This document shows, one piece after another, positions 1-7,824 of a stretch of DNA of 64,000 nt. The notes below the pieces were generated by a model that saw only the letters and a program-made list of their open reading frames with translations, was not told the origin of the DNA and did not search any database. The DNA comes from Pseudarthrobacter sp. AL07. GTDB taxonomy: Bacteria; Actinomycetota; Actinomycetes; Actinomycetales; Micrococcaceae. Position 1 is the stretch's first letter. The number at the start of each line of letters is the position of its first letter. The position numbers and the translations under genes were made by a program. Location: contig NZ_JASBRB010000004.1 in assembly GCF_029960665.1 (NCBI RefSeq), forward strand, positions 124,001-188,000, written 5' to 3'.

Positions 1-838
1 CACGGAACTGGATTAGCTGGCCGTCCATTCCGAATACCCCAATACCGCCGCCTGATGTCGCCTTCTTATCGGCGATCACCACGCTATTGGCCGGGTTTGC
101 TTGGTCAACCCAAATGGCAGAGTCATCTGAAGTGTCCCCCGACCCTGAAAAGCCAACGGTCTCAACCACTGGTAGCACAACAGGGACGGCGGGCGGCGCC
201 GTTGGCGTGGGAGTTGCTGTCGGGGTAGGCGTAGGAGTTGCTGTCGGGGTAAGCGTAGGAGTTGGCGTCGTCGCTGTTTCGTAAGTAACGAGCAACTGCG
301 GTCGTTTCCCGGTCTCGCGGGAGGCCAGGCTGCCCTGCACACCAGCGGTCGTGTTGAGCCCGAAACTAGCGCTGCCGGAACTGGTCACTGAACTCGTCGG
401 CAAGGGTGCACTGGCATATTGGTCCGAGCGCAGCACTCCCGTCCGGGCAAGTTCAGCAGATTGCCAGGCAGGCTGGTTGGCGGAAGTCACGGTCGTCTCG
501 TCCCAGGCGTTGCTGGCAGGGTGCACAATTAGGCTCCCGTTCACAGACGTTCTGGAATAGATCCTAAGGCTCGCGCTGGTGATGCTGCTGCCAGCCGGGA
601 GCGACACATCGAACCGCATGAGCACATGATATGTGTTCTGCGATACGGCCAACGACGTCGCCCCGCCGAAGTTACTGTTGGGCGAGACCGTGGAAACATA
701 GGTGTCCGCCACCGCATTGAGAGTGACGGTCGTGGGGGCAGCGACGGCTGTCTTGGACACGCCGCTGAGCAAAGCAAAAGCGCCTATCGTCGCCAAAGCG
801 AGCAACGACGCCAGGAAAATTCGGAGATGACTGAGCAT
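1..838 (-). CDS. Secreted DNRLRE-domain beta-propeller phytase, 3' end outside window
   Basis: The frame is open from an ATG at 838-836 (AGGA 7 nt upstream) to the window edge, 279 codons without a stop. Residues 1-34 look like a signal peptide (basic start, hydrophobic stretch, AVAA). Residues 35-187 resemble a DNRLRE/CBM96-like beta-sandwich (DTYVSTVSPNSNFGG, LMRFDVSLP, ending RPQLLVTYE). Residues 190-216 are a Pro-Thr linker encoded by a short tandem DNA repeat. From about 222 it reads like the start of a beta-propeller 3-phytase (DDSAIWVDQANP, VIADKK, GVFGMDGQ). Such enzymes release phosphate from phytate outside the cell using Ca2+. The propeller assignment rests on only about 55 residues, so the enzyme activity is probable rather than certain. 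Its relation to the phosphatase genes at 34812-37314 suggests a shared role in phosphorus scavenging. Confidence 0.7.
   Translation of the reverse strand, partial: MLSHLRIFLASLLALATIGAFALLSGVSKTAVAAPTTVTLNAVADTYVSTVSPNSNFGGATSLAVSQNTYHVLMRFDVSLPAGSSITSASLRIYSRTSVNGSLIVHPASNAWDETTVTSANQPAWQSAELARTGVLRSDQYASAPLPTSSVTSSGSASFGLNTTAGVQGSLASRETGKRPQLLVTYETATTPTPTLTPTATPTPTPTATPTPTAPPAVPVVLPVVETVGFSGSGDTSDDSAIWVDQANPANSVVIADKKATSGGGIGVFGMDGQLIQFR
200..275 (-). repeat. Short tandem repeat encoding Pro-Thr linker
   Basis: A unit of about 24 bp (gtaggagttgctgtcggggt) is repeated in tandem and in frame. It encodes alternating Pro and Thr between the binding domain and the phytase domain. Such repeats are prone to length change. 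Confidence 0.7.
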
Positions 839-1037
839 GGCGCATTCCTGAGGGGGCCCACGGATGTCGTAGACCACGTAAAGGGTGAACCGGCCGGCCC
901 AGCTTAGCCGCATCGAAGGCATCATCCAGAACACGTTGAGCGATCAGTGCCGCAACGCATAAAGGGACGCCAGTAAAATTCAGAAATAAAAAAACAAAAA
1001 GGCACTTCGGACCTTAATCCCCATCATGCGAGCGGGA

Positions 1038-2392
1038 AGTGCCACTGTCAAGGCTACGCGTTGACTCATCAAAGATGCCCGCGTAGCTGCTATCGAAGAA
1101 TCATTTGGTAATGCCCGCGTAGCGGCGCGTCTGCTGGGGTGGTATCCGCTGGCCCGGCACTGTGAGCCATGGAGCTTTCGATGAGCGAACGCAAGGCCGT
1201 CACGAAGACCACTGCCCTCCGATATGCCCGGTCGGACCGTGCGGCCAAGAAGACCATCCTGGACGAGCTGTGTGCCCTGACGCTTTGGCACCGTGACCAT
1301 GCGCGGAAGGCCCTGCGGCAGGCCCTGGTGCTCAAACAGGTCAAGCCCCGGCCGCCCAGGCCCCCGGTCTACGGCGAAGACGTGATCGAGGCGCTGCGGT
1401 TCTGCTGGGCCGTCCAGGGCACCCCGTGCGGGCGCCTGCTGGCTGCAGCGCTGCCGGATTTGGTTCCGCGGCTGCGCCGGTTGAAGGAGCTGAGTATCGA
1501 GGACGGGACGGCGGCGTTGTTGCTGAAGATCGCCCCTGCCACCATCGACCGCCGGCTCAAGGCAGACCGGGGGAAACTCGACCCAAGGGGCCGTTCCCAC
1601 ACCAAGCCGGAGACCTTGTTGAAGGACTCCATTCCGATGCGGACCTGGGCCAGGGCGAGTTCTGTTTTACCCTGGATACCACCGATATTGCCACCGGCTG
1701 GACCGAGACTGTCTCGGTGAAGCAAGGTCCAGAAGTGGGTGTTCGCCGCCATCAAGGAGGCCACCGCCGCCTTCCCGTTCACCATCCTCGGGATCGACTC
1801 GGATTATGCCGATGCCTTATCTCGGACAACGGTGGAGAGTTCATCAACTACGCCCTGATCAAATGGGTCGACGAGAAGGACATCTACTTCACCCGATCCC
1901 GTCCCTACAAGTCCAACGACAACGCCCACGTCGAGCAGAAAAACGGCGACGTCGTCCGCCGGCACGCCTTCCACTACCGCTACGACACCGCCGCCGAGCT
2001 GAAGCTCCTCAACGCCCTCTACGCCCTTGTGCGGGTCCGGCTGAACCTCTTCACCGCCAGCACGAAAGCAACCGGCTGGCGCTCCAACAAACACGGGAAG
2101 AAGACCCGCATCTACGACAAACCGCAGACCCGTACCAACCCGTCATCGATTCCGGAATCCTCACAGAAGCCAAAGCCACTGAAGTCGCGGCACTGATGGA
2201 GATCACCAACCCGGCCGACCTCACCCGAGGCATCACCACCATCCAGACCAAGCTGATCGCCCTCGCAGCAGCCAAAACCCGGGCACTGGAGCACTCACCC
2301 ACGCGAGCACAAATAGCTGAGGCAAGCACAACACTTTCGCGAGCATCTTGACGGTGATGAGTCGTTACGCGGGCATGCCGTGAGTGGCCACT
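1038..2392 (+). mobile_element. Degenerate insertion sequence with long imperfect terminal inverted repeats
   Basis: The ends at about 1038-1090 and 2335-2392 are imperfect inverted repeats. Read inward, both start AGTG(G)CCACT and then share CGCGT-n-GACTCATCA and AAGATGC-CGCG blocks. The motif ATGCCCGCGTA occurs at 1075 and 1111 on the left and inverted at 2366-2376 on the right. Between the ends is one broken transposase gene. The outer boundaries are approximate because no clear target-site duplication was seen. The transposase style suggests the IS481/ISNCY (IS1202-like) integrase group, but the family is not certain. Confidence 0.7.
1169..2351 (+). pseudogene. DDE integrase-type transposase, multiply frameshifted
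   Basis: The N-terminal part (from 1169, or an ATG at 1181) has a helix-turn-helix-like region: RAAKKTILDELCALTLWHRD and then KALRQAL. The catalytic part appears in other frames: TDIATGWTET (about 1680), VFAAIKEATAAFPFTILGID (about 1740-1800), then SDNGGEFINYALIKW (about 1828) and YFTRSRPYKSNDNAHVEQKN (about 1888). The C-terminus (EVAALMEITNPADLTRGI) lies in a further frame from about 2135. Frame changes near 1600, 1725, 1815 and 2130 mean no intact transposase can be made without several corrections. The element is therefore probably immobile. Confidence 0.8.
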
Positions 2393-2422
2393 CGACTCCT
2401 TGAGTTGCCGGGCGGCGCCGAC

Positions 2423-2830
2423 TTACCCGAGCATCACGGCCAGCAACCCAAGCACGACGGCGAGCACCGGCGTCGTGCCTTGCAGCACCGCGGCGCGGAG
2501 GTACTTTTTCCCACTGAGTGCCAGCACTGCGGCGGCCAGCAGCATCGAGCCGCAGCAGCTGAACATCAGCGTCCAGCCGGCCACCTTCTGCGCCGAGGCG
2601 TCCGGGCCAAACGCCACGCAGCCCACTCCGATGAACGCGCCGATGGCCAGGAACAGGTTATAGAAGCCCTGGTTGTAGGCGAGTGGCTTGGTGGTCTCGG
2701 CGTCGGCCTGGGAGGCGAGGCCGAAACGTTTCCAGGTGGCCGGGGTGGTCCACGTGAGGGACTCCATGGTGAAGATGTACACGTGCAGCGCGGCCGCGAT
2801 GAACGCAAAAAGAAGGGAGGCCAGGATCAT
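2423..2830 (-). CDS. DUF1304 family small membrane protein
   Basis: This 135-aa protein has four predicted membrane helices (about 2-22, 50-72, 78-98 and 112-134) and matches the DUF1304 family: HVYIFTMESLTW near the N-terminus and YNQGFYNLFLAIGA in the middle. The family's function is unknown. A TAGGAT element (complement of 2837-2842) lies 6 nt before the ATG, so the mRNA is probably leaderless. It lies downstream of the acid-sugar operon on the same strand but has this promoter of its own. Confidence 0.85.
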   Translation of the reverse strand: MILASLLFAFIAAALHVYIFTMESLTWTTPATWKRFGLASQADAETTKPLAYNQGFYNLFLAIGAFIGVGCVAFGPDASAQKVAGWTLMFSCCGSMLLAAAVLALSGKKYLRAAVLQGTTPVLAVVLGLLAVMLG

Positions 2831-2867
2831 GTGCTGATCCTAGCCTCCCAAAAAACTCAAAAGGGCG

Positions 2868-3719
2868 TCACCGGGTGAGCATGCCCAGCGCCGACGTGGC
2901 GAACTCCCTGGCCGTGGTGTTCCAGTGCCCCAGCAGGCCCTGGAGATTCTCGCCGTCGGCACGGTGCGCGGGCAGCTGTGCCTGGAGTGTGGACAGCACC
3001 CCGGTGCGGAGCTCGGTGTTGAAGTTCACTTTGCCCACGTTCATCGCGGCGGCCTTGACCAGCTCACCCGCCGGGATGCCGGACGCTCCGTGGAGCACCA
3101 GGGGAATGTGCGTCCGCACGGCAATGTCCTGCAGGACGTCCCAGCGAAGCTGGGGCTCGCCCTTGTACTTGCCGTGGACGTTGCCCACCGCAACAGCCAG
3201 CAGTTCAGCGCCGGTCCGGGCCACAAAATCCTCCACCTGGGCGGAATCCGTCAGGCCGGCCACTGCCACACCGGCTTCATCCGCGCCGAAGGCCCGGTCC
3301 TCGTCGCCGGCCAGGCCGCCGAGTTCGGCTTCAAGCACGACGTCGGCACCCAGCACAGCGCGTGCCTGACGGACCAGCGCAATGTTCTCCTCATACGGCA
3401 AGGAGGAACCGTCCGCGAGGACAGAATCCGCCCCCGCGGCGACGGCGTCGGCCATCACCTTGAGGTCCGTCGCGTGATCAAGCTGGACCGCTACCGGAAC
3501 GAACGCGGTGTCTGCCAGGCCACGGAACGCGGCGATCAGCCGCAGTCCGTTCGCCGTGGCAGCCGTCTTGGGGGCCACCAGCAGGATGATCCCGTGGCCA
3601 GCGTCGTCGGCCGCACCCACAACGGCGAGCGCCGTGGTGAAGTCGTAGCAGGTGAAGGCGGGAACGGCCGAGCCCTGCTGGAGGGCTTGCATGACCAGCT
3701 GGTCGAGTCGGGTGCGCAT
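2868..3719 (-). CDS. Class II ketose-bisphosphate (fructose-bisphosphate-type) aldolase
   Basis: This 283-aa TIM-barrel metal-dependent aldolase is of the FbaA/GatY/KbaY class. Visible motifs are VQLDHATD with the metal-binding HxD region (about 81), LADGSSLPYEENI (about 108), AVGNVHGKYKG (about 178), LVLHGASGIP (about 206) and KVNFNTELR (about 230). The start ATG at 3719-3717 overlaps the permease stop in a TGATG arrangement, which indicates translational coupling; a longer upstream frame exists but lacks a ribosome site. As the last gene of the LtnD-OtnK-GntP operon, it probably acts on the phosphorylated oxo-sugar acid made by OtnK. In known tetronate pathways that step is done by the unrelated OtnC decarboxylase. 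The exact substrate is inferred, not shown. Confidence 0.85.
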   Translation of the reverse strand: MRTRLDQLVMQALQQGSAVPAFTCYDFTTALAVVGAADDAGHGIILLVAPKTAATANGLRLIAAFRGLADTAFVPVAVQLDHATDLKVMADAVAAGADSVLADGSSLPYEENIALVRQARAVLGADVVLEAELGGLAGDEDRAFGADEAGVAVAGLTDSAQVEDFVARTGAELLAVAVGNVHGKYKGEPQLRWDVLQDIAVRTHIPLVLHGASGIPAGELVKAAAMNVGKVNFNTELRTGVLSTLQAQLPAHRADGENLQGLLGHWNTTAREFATSALGMLTR

Positions 3720-5146
3720 CAGACGCTCAGGCCGCCGGCCAGGATCCATACCAGGAACGTCAGGGCGAAGCCTGCCAGGCCAAGGATGGTGGTGAGCACG
3801 GTCCAGGTCCGCAGTCCGTCTGCGACGGACAGGCCCAGGAAACGCGTGACGATCCAGAAGCCTGAATCGTTGACGTGGCTGAGGCCGAAGGCGCCGAAGC
3901 CGATCGCTACCAGGATGAGCGCGGTCTGCACCGGCGAGTAGCCGCCGTCGGCAACTGAAGCGCTCAGCAGGCCGGCGGTGGTGATGATGGCAACCGTGGC
4001 CGAGCCCTGCGACGCCCGAAGGATTGCCGCCAGGACGAAGGCCATCAGGATGACCGGGAGGCCGACTGTGTGCAGGCCCTCGGCCAGCGCCTTGCCGATT
4101 CCGGAGACGGTCAGGACCTTGCCAAAGACACCGCCGGCGCCGGTTACGAGGATCACGATGGCCGTGGGGGCCAGGGCGGAGTCCATGACTTCACCGGTCT
4201 GCTGTGAACTCCAGCCGCGGCGGATGCCCAGGAAGTAGTAGGCGAGTCCCAAGGTGGTCAGCAGGGCGATGAGTGGCGCACCGACGAAGCCGGCAACGTC
4301 TGCAGCAGGGGTGCCCTTGGGCAGGATAACGGCGCCGAGGGTGCCCACCATGATCATCAGGATCGGCAGGACGATGAGGGAGATGATCATGGCCGGGCTC
4401 GGAGCGGTCTTGACCGGCGCGACGCGGGTCTTGACGGCGACGTCGGACCCGCCTTCGTTTGCGTCCTGTTCGACCTCGGATTTCCCCGTACCAAAGAGCC
4501 GGAACTGCGCTGCGGTGGAGGGAAGCATGGTGAAGTCGCGGCGGTTCAGCCGGCGGGCAACGAAGTAACCGAGGACGCCGACGGGGATGCAGAGGGACAG
4601 ACCGATGATGGTGGTCCATCCGATGTCCGCGCCGAGGATTCCGGCGCCGCCCACCACGCCCGGGTGCGGCGGGACCACAACGTGGATGGCGAGCATGATC
4701 GCGCCGACCGGCAGGCCGATCTTGACCGGGTTAACGCCGGCAGCCTTGGCGAAGCCATAGATGATCGGGATCAGGATGATGAATCCGACATCGAAGAACA
4801 CGGGGATGGCCAGCAGGAAGGCGGCCGAGGTGAGCGCGGCGATGACACGGCGCGGCCCCAGCAGTTGGGTGAACTTGCCGGCCAGGGCCTGGGCCCCGCC
4901 CGAGATTTCGATCATCTTGCCGAGCATGGCGCCGAGCCCGACGAGGATGGCCACGTTGCCGAGTGTGCCGCCCATGCCTTCTGTGACGGTCTTGACGACG
5001 TCGGCCAGCGGGATTCCGGCGGTGAGTGCCACTCCCACGCTGACCACCAGCAGGGCCAGGAATGCGGGGATCTTGAACTTGATGACTGCCACGAGCAGCA
5101 GGGCGACGCCTGCTGCTGCAATGGCCAGGAGAGCGAGAGCGCTCAT
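3719..5146 (-). CDS. GntP-family gluconate/sugar-acid:H+ symporter
   Basis: This 475-aa polytopic membrane protein has the GntP family length and about 12 hydrophobic segments. Typical stretches are PAFLALLVVSVGVALTAGIP, VPPHPGVVGGAGILGADIG and SHVNDSGFWIVTRFLGLS near the C-terminus. It would import a sugar acid with protons. A strong ribosome site (GAAGGAG) lies 7 nt before the ATG. It follows ltnD across a hairpin at 5197-5229 and is coupled to the aldolase. By context (the YgbN position in the enterobacterial ygb cluster) the substrate is likely a four-carbon acid such as threonate or erythronate rather than gluconate. Confidence 0.9.
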   Translation of the reverse strand: MSALALLAIAAAGVALLLVAVIKFKIPAFLALLVVSVGVALTAGIPLADVVKTVTEGMGGTLGNVAILVGLGAMLGKMIEISGGAQALAGKFTQLLGPRRVIAALTSAAFLLAIPVFFDVGFIILIPIIYGFAKAAGVNPVKIGLPVGAIMLAIHVVVPPHPGVVGGAGILGADIGWTTIIGLSLCIPVGVLGYFVARRLNRRDFTMLPSTAAQFRLFGTGKSEVEQDANEGGSDVAVKTRVAPVKTAPSPAMIISLIVLPILMIMVGTLGAVILPKGTPAADVAGFVGAPLIALLTTLGLAYYFLGIRRGWSSQQTGEVMDSALAPTAIVILVTGAGGVFGKVLTVSGIGKALAEGLHTVGLPVILMAFVLAAILRASQGSATVAIITTAGLLSASVADGGYSPVQTALILVAIGFGAFGLSHVNDSGFWIVTRFLGLSVADGLRTWTVLTTILGLAGFALTFLVWILAGGLSV

Positions 5147-5196
5147 GGTGTGTCTCCTTCGACGGTGCTAGTTCGGCCTAGCGGGCTGGGTGGATC

Positions 5197-5229
5197 GACG
5201 ACGGCGGAAAGGGGGGATCCGCCGTCGTC
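5197..5229 (-). terminator. Intra-operon hairpin between ltnD and gntP
   Basis: A perfect 12-bp stem (GACGACGGCGGA at 5197-5208 with TCCGCCGTCGTC at 5218-5229) encloses a 9-nt purine loop. There is no clear U-tract, so it may be an attenuator or mRNA stabiliser rather than a full terminator. Confidence 0.55.
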
Positions 5230-5247
5230 GGGTTATTGGGGTGGCGC

Positions 5248-6147
5248 TTAGGAGGTGCGTTTGGCCGGGGCGACGACCTTGATGACGGCGGAGTCATCGG
5301 CGGCGGCCAGGCCCTGGGCCTGGCCCAGGAGGTACAGCTGCTCCGCCGCGGCGGCAACGGGGGCTGCCAAGCCGGCGGCGCGGGTGGCCTTGCCTACGAT
5401 GCCCATGTCCTTGACGAAGATGTCCAGGCGGGACAGGACCTCGGCGCCGTTTTCCGTGTAGGCCTCGAGAATGCGCGGGCCTCGGTTGGAGAGCATAAAC
5501 GAACCTGCCGCGCCGGCTTCGAGCGCGGCGAGGGTCTTGGCCTGGTCCAGGCCGAGCGCGTCGGCGAGGGCCAGGGCCTCCGCGGCCGCGGCGATGTGGA
5601 CGCCGCAGAGGAGCTGGTTGACGGTCTTGAGCGCCTGGCCGTCGCCGGGTTTGTCGCCCACAACGGTCAGCGTGGAAGCCAGTAGTTCGAGGGCCGGGCG
5701 GGCCTTGTCCATGGCTTCCGGGGAGGCGCCGACGACGATCAGCAGGTCGCCTTCGCCGGCGCGCTTGGGGCCCCCGGACAGCGGCGCGTCCACGAGCTCA
5801 ACACCGTATTCGGCCAGGCGCGCCACGGTGGCGGGGATGGCTTCGGTGCCCACGGTGCTGCCGAGGATAACGACGGCGCCCGGCTCCAGCACGGAGGCCA
5901 CGCCGTTCTCCCCGAAGAGGACCTCGTTGAGCTGCTCGCCGTTGCGGACCGCCAGGAGCAGGGCGTCGGCGCCCTTGGAGGCTTCCCGGGCGGAGGCGAA
6001 GGTGCGGATGCCGGCTTCTTCGGCGAGCTTCAGGCGCGGCTCGGCGATGTCGAAGCCGTGGACGGTGAGTTCGCTGGCCAGGCGGGTAGCCATGGGCAGG
6101 CCCATGGCGCCGAGGCCCAGGACGGTGATGGTGTAGTTGCTGGTCAT
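5248..6147 (-). CDS. ltnD: NAD-dependent L-threonate dehydrogenase-like protein
   Basis: This 299-aa member of the 3-hydroxyisobutyrate dehydrogenase family has an N-terminal Rossmann motif, VLGLGAMGLPMA (about 9-20), the substrate loop DAPLSGGPKRAGEGD (about 119) and the catalytic lysine region KTVNQLLCGVHIAAAAE (about 169). The start is set by AAAGGAGAACACC directly before the ATG at 6147; in-frame codons further upstream run into the previous intergenic repeat. Next to a DUF1537 kinase, the best-supported role is oxidation of a tetronate (such as L-threonate) to the 3-oxo acid, as in the ygbJ-ygbK pair. Tartronate semialdehyde reductase is a related alternative. Confidence 0.85.
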   Translation of the reverse strand: MTSNYTITVLGLGAMGLPMATRLASELTVHGFDIAEPRLKLAEEAGIRTFASAREASKGADALLLAVRNGEQLNEVLFGENGVASVLEPGAVVILGSTVGTEAIPATVARLAEYGVELVDAPLSGGPKRAGEGDLLIVVGASPEAMDKARPALELLASTLTVVGDKPGDGQALKTVNQLLCGVHIAAAAEALALADALGLDQAKTLAALEAGAAGSFMLSNRGPRILEAYTENGAEVLSRLDIFVKDMGIVGKATRAAGLAAPVAAAAEQLYLLGQAQGLAAADDSAVIKVVAPAKRTS

Positions 6148-6170
6148 GGTGTTCTCCTTTGAATTCTTGC

Positions 6171-6195
6171 GGGTTTCGACAAGCTCAACCACCGG
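6171..6195. repeat. Dispersed intergenic repeat-like sequence
   Basis: The sequence GGTTTCGACAAGCTCAACCA sits between otnK and ltnD. I recognise this motif as frequently scattered in intergenic regions of Arthrobacter-type genomes. Only one copy is seen here, so the call rests on memory of the group. Confidence 0.4.
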
Positions 6196-7680
6196 TCAGA
6201 AGGTGTTGCTGAGCTTGCGGGTGACGTCGGCGAGGGACTGGTCATCGCCAACGTTGCCGGCGAACACGATGTACGGGATGCCCGTGGCGGGGCCGTCCAC
6301 CGGCTCCCAGAGCGAGACGATGCCCGGCAGCATGGGCCCGCGGACTATGGCGTGGCGGATTTCCAGGCCGTGGGCGGCGACGTCGGAGGACGTGATCCCG
6401 CCCTTGGCGATGACGAACCGCGGCGGGAACGTCTTGAGCGTCCGGTTCACCACGGCGACGACGGCGGCGGACACCGTGCGCGCGATCCGCAGGCTTTCGG
6501 CGGGGTTGTCGGTCTTGATCAGCAGCCGGCTCGTGTGGACGATCACATCTCCCCCGTGGAGAGCCTCCACGACGGTGCCGACGGTCTGGTCCAGATGGGC
6601 GTCCCCGGCGTCGCTGAGCAGCTTCTCGACGTCGATCTCCACAATCCGGGCCGCGCTGTGCTGTTCAGTGAGGGCCTTGAGCTGACGGGTGGTGACGCCC
6701 ACGTGGGATCCGACCACGATCAGGCCGCCTGCCTCGGACGGGGTGTTGCCGGCAAAGGCTTCAGCGCCGGTGAGCTCGGTGCGGATTTCCTGGCCGATCC
6801 GGGCCCGGACAAACGGCGGTCCCACGCGGTAGAGGAGCTTCTTGCCGCGCCGTTCGGCTTCTTCCAGGCCCAGTGACAGGGCGCGGAGGTCGTTCTCCGT
6901 GACAATGTCCGCGATGATCGGCGTGGAGTCGGTGGCGGGATGGATTGCGTCGGCGATGGCCTTGGCGGTGATCTGCGGATCGGCCGAGGCGCGGATGATG
7001 TTCAGGTCAAGGACGATCACGGATTCCGCGGCGAAGCGGCCCTGCGACTTCTCTTCCACGTACCGGGTCATGTCCGAGTTGGTGAAGCCGAAGCTTGCAT
7101 CCTTGGCGAATTCGGTCTCGGCCACGGGGGTGAGCGTGCCGGCGTCGTCCCCGGTGCCACGCATGTAGTGCACGCCGCCGATGGTCACGCGGCCGGCGTC
7201 GGGGAATGCCGGCACCAGCACCACGCCGTCGGTGGCTTCTCCGCTGACGTCAGCAACGGTGGCGGCGATAACGTCGGGCTCCAGCGGGTAGTGTCCGCGG
7301 AGAGTGGAGTCGCTGCGGCTCACGAACCCGAGCCGGAGGCCCGAACCGGTGCTGGCATCTGCGGGCCCCGCGGCGGCCAGCGCGTTGCGGACCACTTCCT
7401 CGTTGCGGGCTGCAGCTTCTGCGGGGTCCAGGCTGCGGGTGTTGGTCAGCACGTACACGGCAGGCTTCGCCTGTCCGAAGGCCCAGGTGAAGTCCTTCAC
7501 CTCCCAGCGGGTGAGCACGGGCAGATCCGCAACGGACTGCGTTCCGGTGGGGTCGTCGTCGAGCACTATGAGCATCCGGGGGGTCTCCGCGCTGGACGCG
7601 GCGACGGCGTCGGCAACAAGGCGGGCGGGAATCCGGACTTCGGCCGGGAAGGCGGCCAGGATGTCTGCTTCAAGCGTCAC
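6196..7680 (-). CDS. otnK: Four-carbon acid sugar kinase (DUF1537), 3-oxo-tetronate 4-kinase type
   Basis: This two-domain kinase of about 494 aa has an N-terminal domain with VLDDDPTGTQSVADLPVL (about 37-54) and TNTRSLDP. Its C-terminal nucleotide-binding domain has VVGSHVGVTTRQL (about 326) and FVIAKGGITSSDVA (about 422). The family phosphorylates 3-oxo-tetronates (OtnK) or tetronates (LtnK/DtnK). The start is taken as GTG at 7680, with GGAG 6 nt upstream; ATGs at 7707 and 7692 are in frame but lack a good ribosome site. It leads the operon otnK-ltnD-gntP-aldolase. With LtnD next door the 3-oxo-acid kinase reading is favoured. Confidence 0.88.
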   Translation of the reverse strand: MTLEADILAAFPAEVRIPARLVADAVAASSAETPRMLIVLDDDPTGTQSVADLPVLTRWEVKDFTWAFGQAKPAVYVLTNTRSLDPAEAAARNEEVVRNALAAAGPADASTGSGLRLGFVSRSDSTLRGHYPLEPDVIAATVADVSGEATDGVVLVPAFPDAGRVTIGGVHYMRGTGDDAGTLTPVAETEFAKDASFGFTNSDMTRYVEEKSQGRFAAESVIVLDLNIIRASADPQITAKAIADAIHPATDSTPIIADIVTENDLRALSLGLEEAERRGKKLLYRVGPPFVRARIGQEIRTELTGAEAFAGNTPSEAGGLIVVGSHVGVTTRQLKALTEQHSAARIVEIDVEKLLSDAGDAHLDQTVGTVVEALHGGDVIVHTSRLLIKTDNPAESLRIARTVSAAVVAVVNRTLKTFPPRFVIAKGGITSSDVAAHGLEIRHAIVRGPMLPGIVSLWEPVDGPATGIPYIVFAGNVGDDQSLADVTRKLSNTF

Positions 7681-7725
7681 AGTGCACTCCATTGTGTGGG
7701 AAATCAAAAAATTGAGGTAGCTGTA

Positions 7726-7740
7726 AGATGTCTGACATCT
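7726..7740. promoter_or_regulatory. Probable GntR operator O1
   Basis: AGATGTCTGACATCT is a 7+1+7 bp perfect inverted repeat, with the core TGTCTGACA at 7729-7737. It lies just upstream of otnK in the divergent region. Confidence 0.7.
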
Positions 7741-7788
7741 AACATTTCAAATAGTGTGGCACAGGACATAGAAACGCGCAAGTAGACT

Positions 7789-7797
7789 TGTCAGACA
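7789..7797. promoter_or_regulatory. Probable GntR operator O2
   Basis: TGTCAGACA repeats the TGTC-N-GACA core of O1, exactly 60 bp away (7729 to 7789). It lies 28 bp before the regulator start codon, where binding would give autoregulation. Confidence 0.65.
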
Positions 7798-7824
7798 TAT
7801 CTGGCGACGCCGCAAGGGGGACAT

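Noticed and set aside
190..290. Tandem repeat that might be a CRISPR array
   Set aside because: The repeats are short, contiguous and in frame, encoding a Pro-Thr linker; there are no unique spacers and no cas genes.
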